NCBI GenBank assembly: GCA_038363925.1
Contig: JAQQWL010000007.1
Span: forward strand, 186,001 to 250,000
DNA from: Apiospora phragmitis
Lineage: Eukaryota > Ascomycota > Sordariomycetes > Amphisphaeriales > Apiosporaceae
Direction of reading: 5' to 3'
DNA: 64,000 bases
This document shows positions 1 through 11,429 of the stretch, in pieces. The notes under the pieces were generated by a model, which saw only the letters and a list, made by a program, of their open reading frames with translations, was not told the origin of the DNA and did no database searches. How positions within the stretch are numbered: the stretch's first letter is position 1; the number at the start of each line of letters is the position of its first letter. The translations under genes were made by a program, and so were the position numbers.

Positions 1-1274
1 TTTATGCGTGACCTTGCCGTCTCCCATCGTCTCCCCATTCCCATCCTGCAGAGCCTCAACACTCGAGATTCAGGAGCAAAACCCATGCAACCAGCCAGTC
101 GGCTTACACGGTTCGGCATAGTGTGACGGGCGGTTGTGGAAAAACTCATCGTGAAAGCCATCAATCTGGAACACAGCACAGCGGTGGTGCTATGGGGATG
201 AGTTCCCGTTGCGGAAATCATTCCATATGAGATGTTCAAGGACCGGGGTTCGCGATGACCGATAGGGCCCTCTTGTCAGTCCAGGCACCAGGAACGCTTT
301 TTGGACAGGAGTCAGTGACAGGAGGTGGAATGGTAGAAATCGGGCCAAGGTGAAACAGGATCCCTGGTCTGATCTCGGCGGCTGGCCCCGGTTGACGTTG
401 AAGATCCACCGCACTATCCCCTGCAGGTGATCTTGACACCCCTGAAAGGCCGTATCTTCGGACGAAAAGTCTCCTGCCTCCTGCCAAGGAGTTTCTGGTT
501 AAGCGAGCCAATGCATGCTGAGGAAAAGAACAAGAAGAAAAAGACGCCTTTCGACTGGACGAACTTTCAGACGAATCTTCGGCCCATGCCGCGCTCGTAA
601 CCACCTACAAAAAAGAAGAAGAAAAGAGGGAATAGTAGCCGAGGCGTGACGCCATGCACGGGCTCTCTTGGTGGGTGTGTCGGTTAGCGCTTCCCTGCCC
701 AAACCGCTGGGTCAGCATTCTGGTCAGCACTCATTGAGGCAAACCCCCCCCCCACTAATTCCCTAAATTCAGGGAGGCAGAACAGCGCTGTGGGCATGCA
801 AAGGCCCGTAAATCAGTTGTCTCAATCACCGCCGAACCGCGACTTCGACAATCTTGGACCAACTTTGATGAGCAACATCCATTCTCTCCCAAAAAGTAGA
901 GACTGTAAGACATATCGCGATCGCTTCACTTCGTCTTTTTTATTTGTGCAAACTAGTGCGTTCTTTTTGGTGATGTTTACTTGGATCTACTGCTAACGCT
1001 GCTCTGCTTGAATGATATGAGTCGAGACCTTCAACTGTGCCGCATGCACAGCCAGGTCCGGTGTCCCCGTTGAGTCACTCGGTCATGACTATCCCATCTG
1101 TGACTTTCCGTTGCTCGAAGGCGGGTGTCCTGGCTAGACTGGCCTAGGATGCGCACATATATATTGCCTGATTTTCCACCACTCAACTGTTTACATAGAT
1201 GCCGGATAATCATGGTTATCGTTAAGCAAGTATCCGACCGTTCGGCATCACTGTGTAATTTGACATCCACAACC
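1..1274. other. No gene recognised
   Basis: No open frame here has recognisable family motifs. The longer frames on the minus strand between about 230 and 700 are arginine/serine-rich and look like chance frames in GC-rich DNA. The last few hundred bases are presumably the promoter and 5' leader of the gene that starts at 1275. Confidence 0.5.
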
Positions 1275-2001
1275 ATGTCGCAAACCAACCCATCTTGGGC
1301 CAGTCTTCTCCACCAACGGCCTTCACCTTCTGCCTCGGAACCTCCCGACGCTAGCAATAGTTCAGCCACAAATCCACCCGAGGACAATTCCGCTGCAGCT
1401 GCAGCCCAATTTCCGGCTTGGAGGACGACGCCTCCACGAAGAGTCGCCATGATCAGTGGCCATATGGACCTCTCGCCCGAGGAGTTCGCCAGGGGCTACC
1501 ACGCGCTGCTCGACGCGGCGCTGGAAAGGGGGGACTCTTTCATCCTGGCCGACGCCCAAGGCGCAGACGAGTTGGCGCTCGCCTACCTCTTGGCCAGAGA
1601 CGCGTCGGCGGCCGGTCGCATCACCGTGTACGCCGCCCGGCAGGCCAACGTCGCCCGGCTGCAACAGCTGGGCGTCAAGGCGGTCCTGTCCGAGATGCAT
1701 GCATCGGCGGCAGCGGTGGACGGTCCCCCGCCTTCCTCTTCTCCTTCTTCTTCGTCTTCCTCCTCCTCTTCGAGAAGTCACGGGCGTGGGCAGAACCGAG
1801 GGAGGAGGCAGAGGGAGGCAGAGCCATCTGCGGCGCGATGCCATGATGACCAAGAAGAGCGACTACGACATCTTGTGGGTGCGGTCCGAAGCTGAGTCTC
1901 GCGCGCTCTACGGTGACAAGTACCGGCCCCGGGTCTCGGCTACCGAGTTGAACAGACAGAGGAGGGCAGGAATGCTGGCGAAGCAGGGAGGGAACACATG
2001 A
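1275..2001 (+). CDS. SLOG-like Rossmannoid protein
   Basis: A predicted protein of about 206 residues in two exons (1275-1715 and 1822-2001). After a Ser/Ala-rich leader of about 55 residues comes a Rossmann-like core: VAMISGHMDLSPEEF (first strand and glycine turn), then a strand and helix around FILADAQGADELALAYLL, typical of SLOG-type ligand-binding domains. The conserved fungal C-terminus continues in another frame (SDYDILWVRSEAESRALYG, then KYRPRVSATELNR). I infer a 106-base phase-0 intron with a pyrimidine-rich interior ending in GGCAG at 1821. Its GTGGAC donor is weak, so that boundary is tentative. SLOG domains bind nucleotides or nucleotide-derived ligands; the substrate here is unknown. 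ATG 1275 was chosen because the frame upstream is not protein-like. Confidence 0.7.
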
Positions 2002-3693
2002 ATGTAGATCCAGACGACTCGCATATTGACGACTGAAGAAGATAGCCCTGAGAATTTTCAATCAACCCAGTAGATATCTTCTGGACTGTTTCATTGAACT
2101 CATCCGCAATATTCCCACAAGAATGATTTGACCCATTTTGCAGACTCACAACTCGGCCCTGTGTATGCGCCGCCCTTCTCCGCGACGACTATCCATTGCT
2201 GTCAAGGACGCCGTCCACAACATCCCAGGAACGGGATGGCATACCGAGTTTAGGTCTCTTCACCGTTCGTTGAACGCTTTTGTTCGTGGATTAAGTGATA
2301 AAAGCATGATTCTATTACATATGAGCCGACCACGATCATGAATCATCCCCGATCACGTTGGGTCGAAAAAAGGGGTAGGATTTAGGTACATGACAACGCA
2401 GCATGCATCGACCATGATGCGAAGTCGGGAGTTCTAATTAGCTCCAATATAAAGAACAAAAGGTATTTTGAGTCATTGGATATAAATCATTGCCGGAAAT
2501 CCAGACCTGATATCCCCTCCCCCCCAAGAAACTAAGAATAACTGAATAGTAAGCACCAGCCGGTGGGCAGCTGTAGTACGTCAGCAAGCACCGGCACTCG
2601 AATGTCCCGAGCAATCTATCTAAGCCATTGTTGGCCTGCGTTAATCGTGCTTTATTTTTGTTTCTATTCGCATATGATCGCAGGGTTGAGAGAGCGATCT
2701 AAGCCGGTGGGGTCCGAATCCCTCAGATTAGAAGCCATGGCCACGTTCGTTGTCATTCTTTGCAGGCGCCCAATCAGAGTACCCTGACGACCAACAAAGC
2801 CACCACACGCATGGTGAGCTGTCAATCCAAGCTTTCGGGTCGGGATGTTTTAGCCGGATGTTTCGAGCGAGGTTGTATAAACGCATGATTGGGCACGGTA
2901 CCTAGATATTTCGGTCCCTGGCAGGCCGGCTATTGTCAGATCCGAGATCACTCGCGTCCGTCCCGTAGTTGCCGGGCCCACCTCAGCGGACACCAAAAGT
3001 AATATACACATATACGATCTTAAAAAAGGTTATTTTGGTTGGCTAGTCATATATATCGTGCATGGGGGAAATCGCTCTTATATCTAATAGGCCGGTGCAA
3101 TATATCTTTCAGGGTAATACTAGCTTACCCTACTGTACAGATCAGGGATCATTTAGTGCCACTGGCATAATGTTTATTCCATTGGATATAATGTCTAATT
3201 GAATAACCCCACCTGTCGATCATGTACGAAAAGTAGTATACCAAAAGTAGCATTGTCACTATCAAGGGGATAACAGGGCAGAAGTAGATAACGGTGACGT
3301 GTCAGGCAATAAGCAATATGAACCGCATAAGTTTATCTATTCTCAAAATCTTTGCGAGCGCTGACGTACATATGGAGCCTGCCACTGGGTAAATTGAAGG
3401 CCATCAAAGAGACCCCCGCAGTCTTGGGCAGTTGGTGCATAGCCACTTGGACGACAAAAGCGAAGGGCTATCTTGAGAATCGCTGCAAGGCGAAGCAAAA
3501 CCGCGGAATGGTATCAAGCCGAGCCGTTGTGATGGAAAGGGGATAGGGAAGAGATAAAAACCCTTACCAGAGACCCGCTGTGAAGGAAGGAATGTCTCGA
3601 GCATCTTCTCATCATCTACCAGCCAGCAATCCCAAAACCCAACGCCACACGGAAAGACCAAGAAAATAAATACCAAGTCACAGCACCCTCACC
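2002..3693. other. Intergenic, lower GC, no gene seen
   Basis: Moderately AT-rich spacer with no frame showing family motifs. The stretch around 2340-3340 is the most AT-rich. The last 100 bases are the leader of the secreted-protein gene, which has an A/C-rich context before ATG 3694. Confidence 0.5.
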
Positions 3694-4335
3694 ATGAAGT
3701 TCCTCGTCCTATCCTCAGTCCTGGCTGCCTCCGCCGTCCTGGCCGCTCCTTCGTCTTTCCCGGCGCCCCGTCAGGTAGTTTGTGACCAGAGCAGGCAGCC
3801 ATCGGCTGAAGAAGCCACGGGGGCCATCCGCGACTGGCTGGCCGACGTCAACACTGTCAACGCTTTTGTGGACAACGCGGCCCAGGCATCGTCCAGCCAG
3901 GCAGCGCACGCGCTGCAGTTCGCCAAGAAGGAGCCAAATGATCTGAGTGAGTAACTAGTCCCCGTGTTCTCTGGCACGGCATTCTTCGCATTACTGTGTC
4001 CTCCCATTCTGTTGATTATCTCATGTAGTCTGAGACCTGGAACTGACAGTGAAACAGAGGTCCTGAGCCGCATCTGCGGCGTCTCCGACGCCTACACGCG
4101 CGCCGTCCAGGACCTGGGCCAAGTCTTCGGCGGCGTGCTGACGAACCTCCAGTCCGTCGTTGACGACCGCTCCGCCGCTACCAGAGCCGCGACCACGATC
4201 AACCGCATCCGCTGCTGCAACGCGCTCCCGGTCCTCGACGTGCTCTGGCGCGAGGCCGCCGAGTCCTACGGCGTCACCGGCGAGGTCCAGACCAGCGTGC
4301 CGCGGCCGGGGGCTTGTGCTGTGGTCAAGTGCTGA
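3694..4335 (+). CDS. Small secreted cysteine-containing protein
   Basis: Two exons, 3694-3946 and 4058-4335, joined across a 111-base intron (donor GTGAGT, acceptor ACAG, phase 1), give 176 residues. The N-terminus MKFLVLSSVLAASAVLAAP is a clear signal peptide with an AxA-type cleavage site near residue 17. The mature protein is mostly helical and low in complexity, with about six cysteines: one early (VVCDQ), one at ICGVSDAY, a CC pair, and one or two near the end (CAVVKC). There is no membrane segment or GPI signal. It belongs with small secreted fungal proteins of unknown function; an effector or cell-surface role is possible but not shown. The start is firm because the signal peptide begins at this ATG. 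Confidence 0.8.
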
Positions 4336-4419
4336 GCTGAGCTGAGGGTTTCGCTTTCGTGGTAATACATGTCTCTTGGCCCCTCTCTCTGCTTGGACGA
4401 CCCAAGAGCGAGCATGAGA

Positions 4420-4441
4420 CAGAGAGAGAGAGAGAGAGAGG
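4420..4441. repeat. (AG)n microsatellite
   Basis: About eleven uninterrupted AG units lie 85 bases downstream of the secreted-protein stop, probably in its 3' UTR. Confidence 0.9.
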
Positions 4442-5446
4442 TAAGAAGTATCAAGTCTTTGCCTTTTTACTCGGGAAGATTGATTCATTTCTGTGGGGTC
4501 ATCAACCATGGGGAATTTGGCCAACTTTGCATCTGCAGGGGTCTTGCATTTTCATTGAGGTCGGAGTCTGATATTGGGTTTCTATATCGTGCTTGTGCCA
4601 GTACGCCAGTCCAGGTCAGATCAGGTTCTTTTGGGGTCCGCATATGTTGTTCTTTTTTCACTGTTAATAGGTTGGTTATGTGTTGCAAAGATGGTCGTTT
4701 ACTCCGTGTAGATCGATGGTGCAAGAGATAGAAAACGATGATTATTATAAATACGTATGATCAAGATGACAGAGTAGAATGCATGATCTCATGCATTAAG
4801 CGTACCTATTATTCTTTCTTCGACTCGCGATGACGTTGAGGAGGTTGCACATGGCGCGGAAGGCACACGGGTAGGATAATGGCCGCTGTGCCACCACGTG
4901 GAGAGAAAAAAGGGGACACGCCAATGAACTAAATCTCGGCTTCTATTAAAGGTTGGTTCCTTAGGCACCCCCGGCTTCTAGAACGCCTATCGGATGAAGA
5001 CCAATAAGTGCAGACCCGTGACGGCCTTGGAATGTTTTTTGGGTTGGGCATCACTTTTATTGGGTTGCGTGTGGTAGGACGGCGGGTAGGAGGCAACTTC
5101 AATAGAAAGTCGATGGTAAAAAAAAGGGGGGTCGTACCATGACTCTCATCCGTCTTAGACTCACCGATGCGCTGGCCCCTCTCGAGCACCGTGTGGTTAA
5201 CACTTGAATGTACCAATTAGGTTAGGTCCTTTAATATATGGCTTTTGTTTAACCTACGTTATTGCTCAAGCGTAAGCTTCGAAGATCTTCGTGGGGAACG
5301 ATGATCAGATCACAAGCAAAGGCCGGAGCTTTGATATGATGATGGTGAGAAGAATGCTGGCTGCTGATGTTCGTGGCAGTCCGGATGTGGGGGAGTTAGT
5401 TGTTGCAGCAGTGGCACCCTCCACCGCTTGCAGCGTTCTTTTGGGT

Positions 5447-5480
5447 TGGAGCCTGGAGCCTGGAGCCTGGAGCCTGGAGA
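5447..5480. repeat. 7-base tandem repeat TGGAGCC
   Basis: Four perfect copies of TGGAGCC followed by a partial fifth. It lies in an intergenic stretch with no evident function. Confidence 0.9.
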
Positions 5481-6349
5481 ACAGTTACGTTACCCCGCAA
5501 AGCTTGAGTCTGACACCCCTTGTCGCAGCTCGCAAACCAACCAAAGTCGGATCAGACGACAGGGCATGTCATCCTGCAGCACCTGGGATGGCGACTGTTT
5601 GTGTGCTATTGCAGTAGTGTGGTCAACTGCCCAACCTGCCCACGCAACCTCGATACGAAACACAGCGACCAAGAGAGATAAGAAGAAAGTGTGAAAGCAT
5701 CTTGATTCGCCAGAGTTTCCTTTCTCTCTCTTGGCTTTCTCGTCCCACGTTTCAAAGCATTCGATCGTCGATGAGTCTATAGGTGCGCATGCGGGATTTT
5801 CCCTCTACGACGTAGGTTACCCATATCAGTGTGTGCCGGAAAGAGAGTACGACTGGAGTCATCATCGATCCTCCAACGTTTGATGGATGGCGCAGCAAGC
5901 GGCAGGGCGTGCCCAGTGGTATCGGCCGGCCAGCCAACCACCAACGGTCCATAGAACAAAGAACAGTTCATCTACGTACCCGGTGCCCCCCAAAAAGACC
6001 AAAGCAAAGGCCGATGGATCCCGCCCGTGCACTTATACCGCTGGAGAGCTTACATCCCGTACAAGTCATCAGATTCCATTCTCATTCATTTCCTTGTTTG
6101 CTGTAGTTCCTCCCTATGTCGATACGCTGCCCAAGCAGAACAGTACTAGCCGCAGGCAGAAGGTAAAAAGCTGTGATTAAGTAGTCATCTTCCAGGCAAC
6201 ACCGACAGGCTGCAACATCGCTTGCATACGCTTACATAGGTACCTACTTACAGAGTGTTGTTCTCTGTTTCGCTGGTCCTGCGTCATACCTCTTTCCCAC
6301 TTCCCAGCTACCCACCCTACCTACTTACCTACCTACCTGCCATCCTTCC

Positions 6350-7386
6350 ATGGCGGCAACGACGTTATTCGACGATGAACGCGCCGGCCCCGTCACCCAG
6401 ATCTTCTACCTGAGCATCCCGGTCGAGCACCAGCTCCAGGATGCGACGAGCGGGGCCGGCCGGAAGTGGGCCGAGGCGCTGGAGTTCATTGCCGCCTCCC
6501 CCGGCTTCCTGCGGCTGTACTGGGGTCGGCAGGTGGAGGAGAGCAAGAAGGTGCAGTTGCACATAGGTTCGTCTCGTCGGGCTTTTTCTATTCTTATGCA
6601 CACATGCAACTTCTAGTTCCTTATTTCCCTTTCATCTCTTATGGTTCGCATGGTACTGCTCATGTAATGCAATGCATTCTCTGTCCACTTCCCAGGAGGA
6701 GAGCGGGAGGAAGAAACCCTTGGCTACTACCGATGGATACATACGTCAACTTTGTCTCTTTTCCAACCTGATGATACTGACTTCCTCCTCCCCGTTCAAC
6801 AGTGAGAGAAACGCTGGAGCAGAACGAGGACTTCCTCGAGTCCAACCTCTACCTCGACGACGTCCTCCCGCTCATCAAGAGCATCCCTGACGCCGCCGCA
6901 CCCAGTGCACCCCACCATCCCCGACATCCAGATCTGGCACGTGCATCTCGGCCAACAACTAACCACCACCACCACCACCACCGCAACGGCGTTCCCCACC
7001 TCGGGCGCGAATTCAGTGCTGGGCTACCCATCAGCACAGCGCTGTACGGGCACGATGACGACGACCGCACGTGGGTCGAGGGCGAGTGGCTGCTCTGGGC
7101 CGACGCCATGCGGCGCGTCGAAGGCTGCAAAACCATCGCCGGCGGCCGGCTGATCCGGCGGTCGGTGGCGGCGGCGCCCCTCCGAAAGCCGGACGGGAGC
7201 GGGGGCGGCGGCTATCTGATCTACGTCGGCTGGGAGACGCTCCGGCACGACGACGAGTACCACGGGACGCCGCACTTTAAGGAGCAGGTCATGGTGCTGA
7301 GCGCGGGCGGGAAGGGGTTCAAGGAGTACGGGCACGTCGTGTTTCAGGGGTTCAAGGAGCGGAGTAATAATGGTGTTTTGGCGTGA
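6350..7386 (+). CDS. Dimeric alpha/beta-barrel (ABM-like) protein
   Basis: Exon 1 is 6350-6566; a 236-base intron ends in CAACAG at 6802; exon 2 is 6803-7386. The product is 266 residues if read straight through. The N-terminal half (VTQIFYLSIPVEHQL, FLRLYWGRQVEES) and C-terminal half (YLIYVGWETLRHDDEYH, KEYGHVVFQGF) resemble fungal two-repeat ferredoxin-like barrel proteins of the antibiotic-monooxygenase type. No catalytic residue can be assigned. In the middle (about 6895-7030) the open frame reads as a His run, whereas another frame reads HPTIPDIQIWHVHLG, which fits the fold better. The true protein may therefore contain two compensating indels relative to this sequence. Confidence 0.6.
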
Positions 7387-7614
7387 TCACGTGGGATGAA
7401 TCACGGCAGGCGTTTTGGGAAATTGTTTGAATTTTTATGTATATACATGTTTATGTATGCTTTATATATCGCGTCATGGTAGCAGGCGGACGCCGAACTT
7501 GGCCGAATAAACGAGGCGGAATAAACGACGACAACGTAAAAGAAGCAGCAGTCATCGAAATATGTATGACGTAAAAAACACCGCCAGCGATTTATCCCGC
7601 GCGCTATCCCTTCT

Positions 7615-8537
7615 CTAAAAGACCGTCTGCCCCCCGTCCACCAGTATATCCGTCCCATTAATGTAGCTCCCCGCCCGGCTGGCCAGCAGCACAATGACCC
7701 CCGCCAGCTCGTCGGGCTAGCCCATGCGGCGCATGGGGTTGTGGCTGAGCCAGACGTTGCGGGCCACGTCGAGGCCGATGCCCTCGTTGAGCACCGTGTC
7801 CATGTACCCAGGGGAGACGCTATTGACGCGGATCCCGTGCGTCGCCCACTCGTCCGCCAGGCTCTTGGCTAGTGCCACGACCCCCGCCTTCGAGACGTTG
7901 TACGCCACCTGCGGCTGCGGGTAGTTGACGCGGTGCGCCGAACTGCTCGCGATGAACGTCAGGCTGCCGCCCGTGCCCTGCGCGCACAGGAACACGCCCG
8001 TCGTATTGACGTCGAGGATGCGATTCCATTCCTTGGGGGTAGTGTCCACGGCGTGCTGGCAGCCGACCATGCCCGCGAGCGCGACGAGGTGGTCGACACT
8101 ACCGAGCTCCAGCGCCGCGCGGGCCACGGCCTCGTCGACGGCCGCCGCGTCCGTGACGTCGACCTGGGCGAACCGCACCCTGGCGCTTGGGAACTCGGCC
8201 TGCAAGCTTTGGACCTTCGCCGCGGCGGCCCCCGCCGGGTCGAGGTCGAACAGCATAAGGCCCTGCAGCCCGTGCTCGAGCAGGGCGCGACACGCCGCTT
8301 GGCTCAGGTCGCCGGCGCGGCCCGTCACGATGGCGTTACCCTGGACCCGGAAGCGCGCCGCGGCCCGCGAGGCGGGGGCGGGGCGACTAGGGACCCCGGC
8401 CTATTCCCGTCGCCCAGCGTCATCTGGGGCAGGACTCTGTCCGTCAAATCGGTCCGCGCGGTCGGCACGGTCTGGAGGACTTCGCCGACCTCGTCGTCCC
8501 GGGTCATGACGGATCTGGGGCCGGAGTCTTGATTCAT
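7615..8537 (-). pseudogene. Short-chain dehydrogenase with stop and frameshift
   Basis: An SDR of the fungal group whose core reads FRVQGNAIVTG, then DHLVALAGMVG, then the YNVSK active-site Tyr/Lys, then SPGYMDTVLNEG. From ATG 8537 the frame gives a conserved leader (EVGEVLQTVPTARTDLTDR), but it must shift by one base near 8385-8400 (a CCGGGG context) to enter the Rossmann fold. An in-frame TAG at 7717-7719 then interrupts the protein, and the expected C-terminus (PDELAGVIVLLASRAGSYIN to GGQTVF) follows in the same frame to a TAG at 7615. From what is known of the family, about nine codons are also missing between FLCAQ and GTGGSLTF. Decay is the simplest reading; sequence error could explain the frameshift but less easily all three changes. 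Confidence 0.75.
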
Positions 8538-8897
8538 GGTGACAGAAAAATACTGGGGTTTATTGTATGGAGGACTTGTTGTAAGTTGGGGAGTTGGGGT
8601 TGATGATGATGATGGGGGGTATATATGTGGGGTGTGGTCGGGGGAGATTCGGATCACTGCAGTCCGTAGTTGTAGTTTGATAACCTTGAGGGTGCATACA
8701 GGAGAGATACCAGAGAGAATACCGGAGTACTATACCGCGAACTGATCAGAGGAAGGCGGAGACGAGAACGAGTTTATGGACTCCGAGGAGTCGATGTTGC
8801 ATTCTCTAACCTGCCACTGCTCCAACGTAATCACAAGCTGATTTCCTTGGCATCACTCAACAGTCGATAGCTACATTGCGTTACTTATAGAGGCTCC
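8538..8897. other. Short intergenic region
   Basis: No gene seen. It separates the start of the decayed SDR from the 3' end of the PPAT gene, both on the minus strand. Confidence 0.5.
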
Positions 8898-10115
8898 TCA
8901 CATATGAGACTCAGCCCGCATCTTGCGGATGGCAGTGCTGCTGATCTTGGATGCAAAGTTCTCCGTCTTGGTCGGCTCTTCGGTAATCTCTTCCGCACTC
9001 AGGACGTCGACCTCGAAGATGTGCAATGGGTGCCAGCCCAGCTCTGTCCGCTTGGCGTTGACGGCCGCACCGCCGGACCTTGTCTCGCCCGAGACAACCA
9101 AAGCATCCATATTTTCCTGAGTGATGGTAGGGCCGAAGGCATCCTGTATCTGCACGCAGGATACGGAGATAGTGTCGGAACGGAAAAGTGCGGTGATCTC
9201 GCCCTCCTTCTTGGTGATCTTGGGTGCGGCGCCGCCTTTCCAGCCTTGCTTCTGAAGTTCTAGTAGTGAGGACAGGAACTCGATGACGCTCATGGCCCGA
9301 TCTTCCCAGGGCTGCACGAACTCGGCGTACTTTTTGTTCTTGAGCAGATCGTCGCCGGTGATGCCTACGACGAAGGAGCATGGCTCGAACGAACTCTCCT
9401 CTGGGACTTTGAGAAGCAGGATGGCCGCCGTGAGCAACAGTTTATGCCCCGGGTGGAGATGGTCGAATGTTCCACCAAGGCATACGACAGAATGCGGAGT
9501 AGTAGCCAGCCGTGATGCTTGGACGGACTCGAGCGACTGCGTGTTCAGGGTGAGACCACCGTCCACAGTAACCAGCTGGTCCTGGTTCAGGACCTGGATT
9601 CCTTCAAACATGCGCAGGTAGGTGGCCAGTTGCTGATGGCCCGCCTCGGTGCTGGCGCTGAAGATCTGCTTCCAGGGGTGATATGCGGCCACAAAGGTAG
9701 TTAAGTCCATGATGGCGGTGTTGTTTGGCTCAATGGCGAGTTTAAAGTCTTGTGCTATCCTCTTGGTAACGTCGTGATCGATAAGAACGACTCGGGCATC
9801 GACTGAGCCGGGCCCTCCGTCCACCTCGGTCGCTACACCGAGTTGCGAGCAGACGACGGAGATGAGGCTGTACAGGCCGGCCAATAGGGATTGCTGCTCT
9901 GGCCACACCAAGGATTTGTGCCGTCGAAACGGCCCCGAGAGCACTGAAGCCATCAAGGCGATGATGAGAGTCGATCCATTTGGCTCCTTGGATCCTTTCA
10001 GCTTGGAGATGACGGACTTGAGGGTGGGACGGTAAGCAGCGCTGAGCTCCAGAGGACCGGCGGGACGTGGAGGAGGTGGCAAGAGCAGAAGCGAAGGCAA
10101 CTCGCCGGGCTTCAT
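8898..10115 (-). CDS. Phosphopantetheine adenylyltransferase
   Basis: Predicted to transfer AMP from ATP to 4'-phosphopantetheine, giving dephospho-CoA, the penultimate step of coenzyme A synthesis. From ATG 10115 the protein has 405 residues. The N-terminal 180 or so are a fungal extension (MKPGELPSLLLLPPPPRP). The nucleotidyltransferase fold follows: VVCLGGTFDHLHPGHKLLL contains the HPGH form of the HxGH signature, then VVGITGDDLL, then VVSGETRSGG, and ISSTAIRK, the counterpart of the second nucleotide-binding motif. The reading frame is intact throughout. Seven further codons are open upstream, preceded by CCTAG, a possible splice acceptor, so a short upstream exon is possible. I chose the internal ATG because a TAA precedes it in frame. 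Confidence 0.85.
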   Translation of the reverse strand: MKPGELPSLLLLPPPPRPAGPLELSAAYRPTLKSVISKLKGSKEPNGSTLIIALMASVLSGPFRRHKSLVWPEQQSLLAGLYSLISVVCSQLGVATEVDGGPGSVDARVVLIDHDVTKRIAQDFKLAIEPNNTAIMDLTTFVAAYHPWKQIFSASTEAGHQQLATYLRMFEGIQVLNQDQLVTVDGGLTLNTQSLESVQASRLATTPHSVVCLGGTFDHLHPGHKLLLTAAILLLKVPEESSFEPCSFVVGITGDDLLKNKKYAEFVQPWEDRAMSVIEFLSSLLELQKQGWKGGAAPKITKKEGEITALFRSDTISVSCVQIQDAFGPTITQENMDALVVSGETRSGGAAVNAKRTELGWHPLHIFEVDVLSAEEITEEPTKTENFASKISSTAIRKMRAESHM

Positions 10116-11429
10116 CTTGACTTCGTACCTAGGCAAGACCGAGCAAATAGTTTAGTTGGAGGCTATACAGAATCGTTCTTGAAGTTGCCCTGGATGCTGT
10201 GAATAAGCAATAGGCTTGAATGGCAAAAGATTGCAAAGGTGATGGCAAGTTGGGTATGACCGTCCGGGTTACGTTCAATGCTCTCTTACGTTGAATCGCT
10301 CTCCTCCTCCTCGGCTAAAGTGGAGATGAGCGCATTCGTTCGATTGGAGCATGATCACTCGTCTTCATGTTGGGTATCATTGAACAGAGCAAGCAGGCAG
10401 CCGAAATCACTCTGCAGCCGTCAGAAGACAATGGAAAACGAATCTATCAATTCATTGCAGAGCTTGAAAAAAGATCGAGCACAAGTGACTGTCAAAGTCA
10501 ATGGCATACTTGCAGCAATTGACTTTGTGTACATACCTACACAGGTGCCGTAGGTGCAGTTGCTATAAGTGCCAATTGAGCTCTGGAATTGACTCGAGAC
10601 ATGCTCACTTTCAGAGGTTGCTTGGACAAGACTATTGCAACTGCACATGTTGATAGTGCGGAACAAAGTGCTACTGTTATCCGGAATGTTCATCCTGATA
10701 AGGAGAAATATGCGTAGGGTATTTCATGTTGTTATATGACTGAATAGATTTACATGTAGGTGTATCTGCAGCTAAGAAATGTCCCCAATGCCCCTGGGTA
10801 TAGAAGTGCATTGTAGCTTCAGCCCAGCCCTAGACATGGGCAGTGTGTGCAGCAAAAAGACCTGAGTTAACTGGCGATAGTGTGAGTCAATTCAAACCTG
10901 CGAATGTCAAATGCAGTGCTTCTTTTTCATTTGAAAAATGGGCTATCCAAACATCTACCTAAGCTGCACTGTAGAGATGCAATCGGAGATACTTTAATTG
11001 GACGGGCAAGTCTTCAGTTGACGTCGCCATGGAAATGTTTCGACGGCGCTGATCCAGCCCCAAAACAGAGGCTGGAATCCAGTGACGGCCGACCTTTTCC
11101 TGGGGGCTGTGTTTAGCGACCGACTGCTTTCATTATTATCTGATTGCCACTGCCATTGCATTATTATGTTACACCTTTCCCACTGCCTCCCAACTCCAAG
11201 ACAAGGCAAGACAAGGCCGAGCCCACTACCAATCGGTTGACACACTTCAAATCCCGGCTGGCCACCAACAACGACACTTGCCTCCCAGCTTATCATTTAC
11301 CCTCCTCCCCCCAAAGGAATTAATCGCTCGCGCCTGCCATCGCGCAGCGGCGGAGCGTCTCAAAAGCTACTACCAACCTGACTATTGGACCTAGGCCGAG
11401 CCTCGACCCAGACTCATCTTGACGAAAGC
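10116..11429. other. Shared upstream region, no gene seen
   Basis: About 1.3 kb between the divergently transcribed PPAT and WD40 genes, so both promoters probably lie here. No additional gene is recognised. The 11160-11380 part is C/T-rich as in many fungal leaders. Confidence 0.5.

Larger units (their letters stand above)
4336..6349. other. Intergenic, no gene seen
   Basis: About 2 kb without a convincing gene. It holds an (AG)n microsatellite at 4420-4441 and a 7-base tandem repeat at 5447-5480. The last 120 bases carry short CTACCTA-type repeats (about 6311-6340) just upstream of ATG 6350, probably leader sequence. Confidence 0.5.

Noticed and set aside
2695..2735. Possible tRNA B-box (GGGTCCGAATCC)
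   Set aside because: No A-box at the right distance and no pairing acceptor stem, so not called a tRNA.
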